18,078 nt of DNA from an uncultured Oscillospiraceae bacterium (GCA_910585735.1 CAJUEU010000034.1:2840-20917); one strand, 5' to 3'. Counted from the stretch's first letter, positions 6,158 through 13,261 are shown. Notes: a model not told the origin generated them from the letters alone. Numbers and translations: made by a program.

Positions 6158-7057
6158 GTGGACGTACCGTTACCCTTGCTGATCCTGCTCATTTCCCTCG
6201 CTGTTCTGGAGGGGGCTGTTATTCTGGTCCTCTTTCTCAAGCTCCGCGCCGCCGACAAGCGGGTCTCGGAGGAGGACATCCGGCTCATGGTGGACATGGG
6301 TGAGGAAAAGGGCGAGATCGAAAAGGAAGAAAAAAAGCTCATTGAAAACGTATTTGAGTTTAACAACTCCACCGCCGCCGATGTAATGGTCCACCGTACC
6401 GACGTGCAGATGATCTGGGTGGACGACCCGGACAAGGAGATCATGGAGACCATCCTGTCCTCCGGCCTCACCCGGTTCCCGGTCTACGAGGAGGATACCG
6501 ACGACATCATCGGCATCCTGAACACCCGGGACTACCTCATCAACGCCCGGAAGCCCAAGCCCCGCCCCCTGCGGCAGCTGCTGCGGAAGGCCTATTTTGT
6601 CCCCGAGACCGTGCGGACCGACGTACTTTTCCGGGACATGCAGAGCCGAAAGGTCCATTTCGCCGTAGTGGTGGACGAGTACGGCGGCACCAGCGGTATC
6701 CTCACCATGGAGGATCTGATTGAGGAACTGGTGGGAAATATCTATGACGAATTCGATCCCCAGGACGAGCAGGAGATCATTCCCCTGAAGGACGATCTCT
6801 GGCGGGTCGCCGGCAGTGTGGAGCTGGAGGAGCTGGGGGAAGCCCTGGGCCTGGAATTCCCTGAAGACGAGGAGGCCGAGACCCTGGGCGGCCTGGTTTT
6901 TGCCCGGCTGGATGTGATCCCTGCCGACGGCTCCCGCCCAGAGGTGGAGGCTTACGGGCTCCGCATTCGAGTGGAGGAGCTCACCGACCGCCGTGTGGAG
7001 TGGGCCACCGTCACCCGCCTGGAGCAGGGGGAAAAAACCGCCGAGGATGAGAGATAA
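6158..7057 (+). CDS. Membrane-anchored CBS-domain protein of the CorC/HlyC family
   Basis: 299 aa. Residues 4-28 are one strongly hydrophobic segment, and the rest is acidic and soluble. Two CBS domains follow (about 75-130 and 138-195), including the family hallmark VVDEYGGTSGILTMEDLIEE (171-190). A C-terminal CorC_HlyC domain (about 210-290) completes the protein. Relatives are magnesium/cobalt transport or efflux factors whose CBS pair binds adenine nucleotides. Most full-length relatives carry an N-terminal DUF21/CNNM domain of several helices; here only a single helix is present, so it may be a regulatory partner rather than a transporter. Start GTG at 6158 has AAAGGAGG with 8-base spacing. 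It is a single-gene transcript ending at the terminator 7086-7128. Confidence 0.9.
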   Translation: MDVPLPLLILLISLAVLEGAVILVLFLKLRAADKRVSEEDIRLMVDMGEEKGEIEKEEKKLIENVFEFNNSTAADVMVHRTDVQMIWVDDPDKEIMETILSSGLTRFPVYEEDTDDIIGILNTRDYLINARKPKPRPLRQLLRKAYFVPETVRTDVLFRDMQSRKVHFAVVVDEYGGTSGILTMEDLIEELVGNIYDEFDPQDEQEIIPLKDDLWRVAGSVELEELGEALGLEFPEDEEAETLGGLVFARLDVIPADGSRPEVEAYGLRIRVEELTDRRVEWATVTRLEQGEKTAEDER

Positions 7058-7085
7058 TTTCATTCCCCCTTCTAAGGAAATTATA

Positions 7086-7128
7086 AAAAGGAGAGCGTCC
7101 TCAACAAATAAGGACCCTCTCCTTTTTT
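7086..7128 (+). terminator. Intrinsic terminator of the CBS/CorC gene
   Basis: Stem AAGGAGAG / CTCTCCTT continued by GTCCT / AGGAC across one mismatch, 9-base loop, then six T. A strong plus-strand terminator 29 bases after the stop codon. It marks the left edge of the AT-rich restriction-modification region. Confidence 0.9.
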
Positions 7129-7201
7129 CATACTCTCCACTGCGTTCCTTTCCTGAGAAAGTAACAAACGTCAACAGCGATATTGTCACCCCCGCAATGC
7201 T

Positions 7202-8089
7202 TTATATATTGTCTGCTCTCCACTTCTCATTAAACCACTGTCTTTGTGTCAGCCAATAATTTGCTGCGGTAATTGCATGCGCTCTAAAATTTTTGAAATC
7301 AAGATCAATGGAATAAATCCGATCCTGAGTATACATTTCTGAAAAAACATACATTCCATGCCAGCCATTTTCAACGTGTTCGGCCGTTCCTCCGTTTACC
7401 ATCGAAATAAACTTGGGTAACTTCAAAAAGTCGCCGTCCAGCACAATTATCGTACTCCAAAAGAAAGATTGCATCGCTTGCATAGACGGTTCTCGGTCTC
7501 TCGTGACCCGGTCTCGCACACTTGTTTTACTTTGAATACAGCCATAGCAGAATTGTCTTCCGTCGGGCGTATGGACCACCGCATAGAGGTCAAAAACACT
7601 TGCCTTTATTTGTTCCCGCAACCAACTAATATCACGGGGCTCATTATCCAACTCCTGTGCCTTTATCAATGTGTTAAGATCACGTTGTAACAAAATTTCG
7701 ATACCACTATCCTTCAACGCCGCCGTACCCATAATTTTGATTATTTCTTCAAAGGCATGTCCACTGGACTTTTTCCAGCTCTGATCCGCACTGATCACTT
7801 TTTGTATCGTATCTGAGTTACTGATACCGCTTTTCCTATGAATGTGGGTCTCATAAACTGTTCGCCATATTAAAGCCGCTTCCGTATCAGGAAATCGCTT
7901 CATTCCCTCAATGGTAGCCTGCTTAATCGCTTCTTTTTGTGCCGAAGTCTCAATCTCGCCTTCTTTGGAGACTGGAATCACTCCTGTCTTGGAAGCTGCA
8001 AGAATCTCACTTTCCAGCCTTCTGCACTCATCAGCATAGGTATCAGCATAAATCTGCCCACAATAACTGCGAATTTCAGCCACTGTCAT
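7202..8089 (-). CDS. Type II restriction endonuclease, CCGG-family-like (resembles BsaWI type)
   Basis: 295 aa, next to a cytosine-5 methyltransferase and overlapping it by 4 bases (ATGA), which is typical of a coupled restriction-modification pair. The centre carries a plausible PD-(D/E)XK-type site of the CCGG-recognising group: Asp167 in VFDLYAVV, then QSKTSVRDR with Ser187-x-Lys188 pattern and Arg192-Asp193-Arg194, then Glu200. In characterised CCGG-family enzymes (NgoMIV, Ecl18kI, Bse634I) a Lys followed four residues later by an R-(D/E)-R-like motif reads the CCGG core, and an acidic residue 12-14 beyond Lys completes the site. Assignment to the BsaWI-like family is from overall impression and context. 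Exact target sequence cannot be given. AT-rich relative to its neighbours. Confidence 0.78.
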   Translation of the reverse strand: MTVAEIRSYCGQIYADTYADECRRLESEILAASKTGVIPVSKEGEIETSAQKEAIKQATIEGMKRFPDTEAALIWRTVYETHIHRKSGISNSDTIQKVISADQSWKKSSGHAFEEIIKIMGTAALKDSGIEILLQRDLNTLIKAQELDNEPRDISWLREQIKASVFDLYAVVHTPDGRQFCYGCIQSKTSVRDRVTRDREPSMQAMQSFFWSTIIVLDGDFLKLPKFISMVNGGTAEHVENGWHGMYVFSEMYTQDRIYSIDLDFKNFRAHAITAANYWLTQRQWFNEKWRADNI

Positions 8090-9261
8090 TTGTCTTCCTC
8101 CAGCAACTCAATGATTTTTTTACCCCATTCATATGCAAGCAGAGGCGGCACAGCATCCCCGATCTGCTCATATTTATCTTGTACCGCTCTTTCAATGTGG
8201 GGCACAAGATAGGGGCCGCCAGCAAAATCATAACAATCAGGAAAGGATTGTAATCTTGCGCATTCTCTGACTGTTAGTGCTCGGTCAAACATCGGATGTA
8301 CAAACTCGTCCAAACAATGACTCGTGACGGTTGGCGCTGCTTCATCTGACTTTAGTCTATAATTTCTTTTGATAAACATTCTTCGGGGCAAAACACGCCG
8401 TTCCTGCATAGCCTCCCGCTCTTCCCCCTCATAACGCTCAAACAAGTCTTTAAGACTTTCCCCTTGTTTGAGTAACGAGAAACGTTCAAGCGTGTAAGCA
8501 CGATGTTTCATAGGCATTTGGTATGAAATGGTTTGGTTTCTCCCCTTCCCTAATTTCCAAAAGCTATTATTGCGCATTTTTTTTGAAAAAAGTGAATCAC
8601 TCCCTGCATATTGCGTAGAAGAAATATCGGTATTTGGAATAACATTTGGCAGTCCCGCAAGAGCTTCCGCAACAGTAACCTCTTTTTTGCAGGTTGGCAA
8701 TGGGTAGGTTAGTCTTAGATTTTTATCTTTCGCCGCTAGTATAAAAAATCGATTTCTGCGTTGCGGTACACCATAATTTGCCGCATTCAGAACGATTTCG
8801 ATATAATTCTCATATCCGGCAGCTTCCAATTCTCTTTTCAAAACATTGACAATAAGATCTGTTGCTCCTCTCGCTGTGGTTTTGGTTGTAATTGCAGGAA
8901 CATTTTCAAAAAGTATCATTTTTGCATTTGTCAGTTTTGCGATCCGTATTCCCTCGCGAAACAGAAACTGTCTTTCATCATAGAATGAACGCGAAGTATT
9001 GCCGGCCGTTGAAAAGGTCTCGCAAGGCATTCCTGAGGAAACAATGTCGACTCCCTCCTTCGGAACATAAGGCAGGATTTCTTCAGCTGTCACATTGCGA
9101 ATATCGGAATAAATAACATGCACTTCTGGGTGATTTGCGGAATAAGTTTCAACACAGCTTTTTATGTACTCAATCGCAACCAATGTTTTGATTCCAGCCG
9201 CATGAAACCCTGTACAAATCCCTCCCGGCCCTGAAAAGCAATCAATATGTGTCAAAGCCAT
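8086..9261 (-). CDS. DNA (cytosine-5-)-methyltransferase of a type II restriction-modification system
   Basis: 391 aa. Motif I DCFSGPGGICTGF (7-19) binds S-adenosylmethionine; motif IV GMPCETFS holds the catalytic Cys80; motif VI is ENV (119-121); motif VIII is QRRNR (167-171). A target-recognition region follows, then motif IX (LTVRECARLQSFPD) and motif X (QIGDAVPPLLA) near the C-terminus. All motifs needed for activity are intact; motif IV has Glu where Gln is usual after PC. It methylates cytosine C5 at the site cut by the downstream endonuclease, protecting host DNA. Its ATG overlaps the stop of the open end of the decayed regulator (TAATG), and CGGAG 10 bases upstream can serve as ribosome site. 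Low GC compared with flanking genes suggests horizontal acquisition. Confidence 0.96.
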   Translation of the reverse strand: MALTHIDCFSGPGGICTGFHAAGIKTLVAIEYIKSCVETYSANHPEVHVIYSDIRNVTAEEILPYVPKEGVDIVSSGMPCETFSTAGNTSRSFYDERQFLFREGIRIAKLTNAKMILFENVPAITTKTTARGATDLIVNVLKRELEAAGYENYIEIVLNAANYGVPQRRNRFFILAAKDKNLRLTYPLPTCKKEVTVAEALAGLPNVIPNTDISSTQYAGSDSLFSKKMRNNSFWKLGKGRNQTISYQMPMKHRAYTLERFSLLKQGESLKDLFERYEGEEREAMQERRVLPRRMFIKRNYRLKSDEAAPTVTSHCLDEFVHPMFDRALTVRECARLQSFPDCYDFAGGPYLVPHIERAVQDKYEQIGDAVPPLLAYEWGKKIIELLEEDK

Positions 9262-9498
9262 TATCCATTCTCCGTTCTGTTCTCTGCGGTAATTTGTATG
9301 GCATCATCAATTCCACAGTTCAATTTCTTCGTAATCTTTTCCAATATATCCACAGATGATCTCATTCTTTCCCATTTTCTCAAATACATGCAACACTGAT
9401 TCCCGCCATTTTTTTCGCATTTCCATTTTGGTGATTCCCTAGTCAATCAATAACTTCCATAATTTGTTATAACTAACTGCTTATTTTTTTACGTTCAT
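9261..9498 (-). pseudogene. Decayed XRE/Cro-type regulator of the restriction-modification operon
   Basis: Pieces of one small HTH protein (HTH_26/Cro-C1-like) occur in order but in different frames: AVSYNKLWKLLID, stop (TAG), GITKMEMRKK; a shift at a run of seven A; MAGISVACI; a shift; EKMGKNE; a shift; then SSVDILEKITKKLNCGIDDAIQIT, which remains open to the stop at 9261. An earlier TAA interrupts the likely start (ATG at 9498, no good ribosome site). Intact relatives are about 65-75 aa and often precede cytosine methyltransferases or act as controllers. Two stops plus about three frameshifts make a sequencing artefact unlikely, though the A7 run alone could be one. Only the 61-codon last frame could still be translated; it lacks a helix-turn-helix. 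It is probably non-functional and leaves the operon without this regulator. Confidence 0.85.
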
Positions 9499-9520
9499 TC
9501 GACTATAAGGGACAAAATAA

Positions 9521-9549
9521 ATTATAGTGTAGGCGTTAGCACGTGTCAA
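9521..9549 (-). promoter_or_regulatory. Promoter of the restriction-modification operon
   Basis: On the minus strand TTGACA (9544-9549), 17 bases, TATAAT (9521-9526): a perfect sigma-A consensus in both boxes and spacer. It should transcribe the regulator remnant, methyltransferase and endonuclease. AT-rich sequence with short repeats lies just upstream (9549-9590). Confidence 0.85.
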
Positions 9550-9590
9550 TATAATGTTTATATTTGTCAAATATTATATCTGTATTTGTC
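9549..9590. repeat. Short direct and inverted repeats upstream of the restriction-modification promoter
   Basis: ATATTT-GTC-AAATAT dyad at 9560-9574, and the octamer TATTTGTC at 9561-9568 and again at 9583-9590 (22-bp spacing, two helical turns). They might be operator-like sites between the divergent restriction-modification and SSB-like genes. The region is AT-rich, so chance matches are possible. Confidence 0.35.
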
Positions 9591-9615
9591 TGAGCGTCCC
9601 TTTTTCCTTTCGTTT

Positions 9616-9645
9616 TTGGCATACCGGGAGGGCCTGTCTCATACT
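9616..9645 (+). promoter_or_regulatory. Promoter of the SSB-like gene
   Basis: TTGGCA (9616-9621), 18 bases, CATACT (9640-9645): one mismatch to consensus in each box. Predicted transcript start is about 40 bases before the ATG at 9693. Confidence 0.55.
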
Positions 9646-9692
9646 CTGTACCGTCGGCAAAACCGGCCATTACATACAGGAGCGTGACAGCT

Positions 9693-10289
9693 ATGGAACA
9701 GCAAAGCTTGAACCAGGGCCTTCTCAGGGGCAAGGCCGCGGGAGGCCCCCGTCCCTCCCATCTGAACCACGGTACGGCCTATTTTTCCTTCCCCCTTGAG
9801 GTGGAGCGCCTCAGCGGCGCCACCGACACCCTGAACGTGATCCTCTCTCAGCAGACGTTGGAAGCCTGCCCCATCATTCCCGGGGAGACCTACGAAGCCA
9901 TCGGTGAGGTGCGCTCCTTTAACAACCATTCAGGAGTGGGCGGCCGGCTCATCATCACCTTCTTCGCCAAAAGCTTGATCCCCACCGACGGTCCTCACGT
10001 GAATCATCTGGAGCTGAACGGCGCCTTGTGCAAGGTCCCGGTCCTCCGCCGGACCCCCCTGGGCCGGGAGATCTGCGACCTGCTGCTGGCGGTGAACCGC
10101 CGCTATGGCCGGGCCGATTATCTCCCCTGTATCGCCTGGGGCGCCCTGGCCCGGGTCTGCGGCGATAAGGAGGTGGGCGACACCCTGTGCCTCACAGGCC
10201 GGCTCCAGAGCCGGGTCTACCGCAAGCTGGTGAATGGCGTGGAGGAGGAGCGGGTAGCCTACGAGGTCTCCATTCTGACCATGGAATAA
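9693..10289 (+). CDS. Single-stranded DNA-binding protein-like, two OB folds
   Basis: 198 aa. The C-terminal half (about 100-197) resembles an SSB/OB fold (NHLELNGALCKVPVLRRTP, YLPCIAWGALARVCGDKEVGDTLCLTGRLQSRVY), as in bacterial SSB proteins. The N-terminal half (about 25-95) looks like a second, more divergent OB fold (AYFSFPLEVERLSGATDTLNV, YEAIGEVRSFNN). Unlike housekeeping SSB, there is no Gly/Gln-rich tail and no acidic DDDIPF-like tip, so it should not recruit the usual SSB partners. It is probably an accessory ssDNA-binding protein. Start ATG 9693 has AGGAG 10 bases upstream; GTG at 9684 in frame is only one base from that site and was rejected. Single gene, ending at the hairpin 10295-10329. 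Confidence 0.8.
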   Translation: MEQQSLNQGLLRGKAAGGPRPSHLNHGTAYFSFPLEVERLSGATDTLNVILSQQTLEACPIIPGETYEAIGEVRSFNNHSGVGGRLIITFFAKSLIPTDGPHVNHLELNGALCKVPVLRRTPLGREICDLLLAVNRRYGRADYLPCIAWGALARVCGDKEVGDTLCLTGRLQSRVYRKLVNGVEEERVAYEVSILTME

Positions 10290-10291
10290 CC

Positions 10292-10329
10292 AAAAAAGCA
10301 CCCGCCGGAAGCGTTCCGGCAGGTGCTTT
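10292..10329. terminator. Bidirectional terminator between convergent genes
   Basis: AAAGCACC / GGTGCTTT outer arms and GCCGGAA / TTCCGGC inner arms with a 3-base loop. On the minus strand it ends in six T, making it a strong terminator for the lipoprotein operon. On the plus strand the T run is three, within the stem, so it is weaker for the SSB-like gene. Confidence 0.85.
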
Positions 10330-10334
10330 GCCTG

Positions 10335-11156
10335 TTATTCTGTTTCTGTCCCGGAAGCTTCACTCTCCTCAGGCTGAGGGATAGGGCTTGCGGTGGTGGG
10401 AGGCGCGGGAGCCTCCGGGTCCAGGGACTCCTCCGCCCCGGGACTCTGGGTGGACTCCGGCGCCGTCTGGGTCCCAGACCGACTGTAGTCAATGACGCCG
10501 GCATCCAGCTTTCGAAACTCCTCATCCGACAGAGTGTAGTAGCCCGCCTCGTTTTGGGTGAGCTTCACGGTCACCCGCCGGGGTTCCAGGTTGCCTGTCT
10601 CAGGCAGGAGCTCCTTGTATAGGTCGATGATGAGCCGGGCCCACTCAGCGTCGTAGGCCTTGTACTCCTCGTCGTTCATGGTGTTCTGGACCCCGGAGGG
10701 ATACTTTTCAAAAAAGGACTTCAGGGCTTCGCCCTTTTCCCGCTCCACCCTCTGGGGCAGGTCGATGGGCTGAAGCTCCACCTCCACCGAGATGGAGCCG
10801 TCCTCCTCCCGGGCGGTGGACACAACCAAAAATTCGACGTGAGAATAGATGGACTTATAGAGCTCCTGGATCTCCTCATAAAAATCCTCAGGATACTCAA
10901 TGCCGTAGAGGTAGGAAAAAACCTGGGCCTCCAGGTAAAGAGAGTTTTGATAAATGCTCTCCACCTGGACCTCGTTATATCCCACCAGGTCCATGTATTC
11001 CTGAGAGGTCTCTCCCAAATATGCCTCGGCCAGACGGCCCTCCACATAGGTCTTTGCGTCAAAGGCGCTCTCAGGCGCTTTCTCCCAACAGCCGGCCAGC
11101 CCCAGGAAAAGGGCCAGAGCGGTCAGAAGGACGGTCAGCTTTCCGCGCGGTCTCAT
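10335..11156 (-). CDS. Predicted lipoprotein of unknown function
   Basis: 273 aa. Residues 5-22 form a lipoprotein signal peptide ending in lipobox LAGC with Cys23, so it is exported by Sec and lipid-anchored on the outer face of the membrane. The mature part (25-215) is acidic, Tyr/Glu-rich and probably alpha-helical with a beta segment (EEDGSISVEVELQPIDL). I recognise no enzyme motif. The last 45 residues are Pro/Ser/Thr/Glu-rich low complexity. Start is chosen at ATG 11156, whose GAGGA ribosome site overlaps the dipeptidase stop codon. An in-frame ATG at 11177 would overlap that gene and place extra charged residues before the signal. Last gene of the regulator-dipeptidase-lipoprotein operon; a role in peptide handling is only inferred from context. 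Confidence 0.85.
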   Translation of the reverse strand: MRPRGKLTVLLTALALFLGLAGCWEKAPESAFDAKTYVEGRLAEAYLGETSQEYMDLVGYNEVQVESIYQNSLYLEAQVFSYLYGIEYPEDFYEEIQELYKSIYSHVEFLVVSTAREEDGSISVEVELQPIDLPQRVEREKGEALKSFFEKYPSGVQNTMNDEEYKAYDAEWARLIIDLYKELLPETGNLEPRRVTVKLTQNEAGYYTLSDEEFRKLDAGVIDYSRSGTQTAPESTQSPGAEESLDPEAPAPPTTASPIPQPEESEASGTETE

Positions 11157-11167
11157 AGCGGGTATCC

Positions 11168-12577
11168 TCAGGCGCACAGCCGGGCAATGGCCAAAGCGAA
11201 GATTTTCGCCGACTTCAGCAAATTCTCCACGCTGGCCTGCTCATTGGCCGAGTGCATCTTGGGGTCAAATCCGGGAAAATCGCAGCCAAAGGCCACGCCC
11301 CCGGGAATGTCGTGGACATAGGTGCCACCGCCAATGGCGATGGGCTGTGGGTCCTCCACCCCGGTCACATCGGAATAGCACCGCAAAAGAGTCTTCACTA
11401 GGGGAGAATCGGCCTCCACCACATGGGTGGCCGTCATCTCTCGGGCGTCCAGCACCTGGATACCGCACTTGCCCAGGTTCTCCTCACACACGTCGGCGCA
11501 GTTCTCCTTGGTGGCGCACACAGGCACACGGGCGTCAAACTTGGCGGTAAAGCCCGCTCCCGTCAGGGTGATAAGCGCCAGGTTCAGGGTCAGGTCGCCG
11601 CTGTGGTCGGACTGGGCGATGCCCAGGGCCTTACCCCGGGTGTCCCCAAAGGGAAAGAGCCCGGCCATGGCCCGCACCGCCTTGGTGGAAGGGCACTCGG
11701 CCAAAGGCAGGCGGGCCAGTACCTCCAGCAGGGCCTGGATGGCGTTGATCCCTCCCTCGGGCATGGCGGCGTGGGCGTTTTTGCCCAGACAGTGGACCTG
11801 AACGCCCCCTTCGGCTTCGGTAACGGTGAATTTGGCCCCGGAGCGCTCCTCTTCCCCGGCGCACAGCTTAGCCAGATCCTCCGAAGTGACCCCCAGCACG
11901 GTGGCCTGGGCCTCGGGGGGCACCACATTCACCCGGAAGCCGCCCTGCAGGGCGGACACCCGGGGCGTGACATTTTCATCGTCCCACCGGGCGCCAAAAT
12001 CGGGGTGGTAATGGCCCTTTTCGATGTTGATGACGGGGAAGTCGGCGTCAGGGGTGAAGGCCATGGGGGCAAAGGGCTCCCTGGCGTAATAGTAGGCAAT
12101 GTCCTGAGAACCCGACTCCTCGTCGGTGCCCATGATGAGGGTGACGTTCTTGCTCACCGGGATATTCAGGTCCCGGACGGCCCGCATGGCCAACAGGGCA
12201 GCCACCACAGGGCCCTTGTCGTCGCTGACCCCCCGGCCGTAAAGAATGCCGTCCTTCTCCACGCAGGTATAGGGGTCGGTGTCCCAGCCGGCGCCCTCCC
12301 CCACCACGTCCAGGTGCCCCAGGATGTGGAGCTGGGTCGGCTTGTCGTTGAGCTGGGCCAGACCCACATAATGGTCATAGTCTCGGGTCTCAAAGCCCCA
12401 GTCGGCGCACAGCCGCAGGGCCTCGTCCAGAGCGGCCCGGGGCCCCGGGCCGAAGGGAGCGCCGGGCTGCGGCTCCTCCCGCACGCTTTTGACCCCCACC
12501 AGCCGGGAGATCCCCTGGATCAGGTCCTCCCGCAGAGCGGAGGAAGCAAAATAGGCGTCGATTTTTTCCTCGTACAT
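11168..12577 (-). CDS. M20 family zinc dipeptidase, PepV/Sapep type
   Basis: 469 aa, matching the length of PepV. Cytoplasmic enzyme expected to cleave dipeptides with an unblocked N-terminus. Visible metal and catalytic motifs: GHLDVVGEG with His88 and Asp90; GRGVSDDKGP with Asp119/Asp120; GTDEESG with Glu153 (general base) and Glu154; TPDADFP with Asp177; and MHSANE with His442 near the C-terminus. These positions are close to those of Lactobacillus PepV. The middle region is the lid/dimerisation-like domain. Start is set at ATG 12577 because AAGGAG is 8 bases upstream; the GTG at 12586 overlaps that site. The gene starts 5 bases after the regulator stop and is followed 11 bases later by the lipoprotein gene, so the three are one operon. 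Confidence 0.93.
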   Translation of the reverse strand: MYEEKIDAYFASSALREDLIQGISRLVGVKSVREEPQPGAPFGPGPRAALDEALRLCADWGFETRDYDHYVGLAQLNDKPTQLHILGHLDVVGEGAGWDTDPYTCVEKDGILYGRGVSDDKGPVVAALLAMRAVRDLNIPVSKNVTLIMGTDEESGSQDIAYYYAREPFAPMAFTPDADFPVINIEKGHYHPDFGARWDDENVTPRVSALQGGFRVNVVPPEAQATVLGVTSEDLAKLCAGEEERSGAKFTVTEAEGGVQVHCLGKNAHAAMPEGGINAIQALLEVLARLPLAECPSTKAVRAMAGLFPFGDTRGKALGIAQSDHSGDLTLNLALITLTGAGFTAKFDARVPVCATKENCADVCEENLGKCGIQVLDAREMTATHVVEADSPLVKTLLRCYSDVTGVEDPQPIAIGGGTYVHDIPGGVAFGCDFPGFDPKMHSANEQASVENLLKSAKIFALAIARLCA

Positions 12578-12582
12578 ACCTG

Positions 12583-13230
12583 TCACTCCTTCTGATTCTG
12601 AGCCGCCTTCTCCTGAGCCAACTCATCCAAATATTTATATACGGTATATCGGGACACCTTCATGCGAGACGCCACAAAGGGCACCGACTTTCGGAACGAG
12701 AACGCGTTCTTCTGATCCATCAGGGCCACCAGCTTCATACGGTCCTTTTTGCTCAGCTCCTCAATGGGCCTGCCGATGGCGGCCAGACTTTCCTCAAAAG
12801 CCTCCTGAAGCTGGCCGGGGCCGCCGGTCCACATAGCGCTTTGCAGGTCGGCGTCGGCGCTCATCAGGGCCATCAGGGTCCGATTGGCATAGGCCAGGTT
12901 GGTAAAATCAAAGTTGATCCCCAGCGCCAGGTTGTAGTCCTCCCCGATCATGTGAAAGGTGGAGGATTTGATCTGCCGTCCCATGGGGGTGGTGGCGTAC
13001 AGGTTCACAAAATCGGTGGAAAGGGCGGTGGCGTCCAGCTCCTTGTCCGAGCCCAGAATGTCCAGCGTGGAGCCCACCTCCCGGCCCGACACCTGAGCGT
13101 TGTAGATGGCCAAAATGGGATGGCTGGGGTTTCCCATATCATGGACCAGAGTCTCACAGGAGGCGCCGAACATCTCCGCGATGCCTTTGGCGGTGCGGTC
13201 CAGAAATTCAAAGGCTTCTTCCTTGGTCAT
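12583..13230 (-). CDS. Transcriptional regulator, YheO/DauR type (PAS-like sensor plus HTH)
   Basis: 215 aa. Residues 1-120 match the YheO PAS-like domain (CETLVHDMGNPSHPILAIYN, then NFDFTNLAYANRTLMAL). Residues 161-205 match the HTH_22 DNA-binding domain (FVASRMKVSRYTVYKYLDEL). Relatives include DauR, which senses D-arginine catabolism; the ligand here is unknown. First gene of an operon with a dipeptidase and a lipoprotein, so it may sense a peptide or amino acid and control its own operon. Start ATG 13230 with AAGGGGG 8 bases upstream was preferred over a longer form starting at 13290, which would run through the promoter. Confidence 0.9.
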   Translation of the reverse strand: MTKEEAFEFLDRTAKGIAEMFGASCETLVHDMGNPSHPILAIYNAQVSGREVGSTLDILGSDKELDATALSTDFVNLYATTPMGRQIKSSTFHMIGEDYNLALGINFDFTNLAYANRTLMALMSADADLQSAMWTGGPGQLQEAFEESLAAIGRPIEELSKKDRMKLVALMDQKNAFSFRKSVPFVASRMKVSRYTVYKYLDELAQEKAAQNQKE

Positions 13231-13261
13231 GGCTCCGGCCCCCTTCGCAGTTGGTGCCTTT

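Noticed and set aside
9261..9446. 61-codon frame taken as an intact gene
   Set aside because: Begins at a TTG without ribosome site; only its last 30 residues fit the HTH family, and the rest of that protein lies in other frames.
9549..9590. CRISPR-like repeats
   Set aside because: Only two short copies in AT-rich sequence, no spacers and no cas genes.
11423..12595. 390-codon plus-strand frame opposite the dipeptidase
   Set aside because: Antisense shadow of a gene with complete catalytic motifs; Gly/His/Gln-rich translation without domains.
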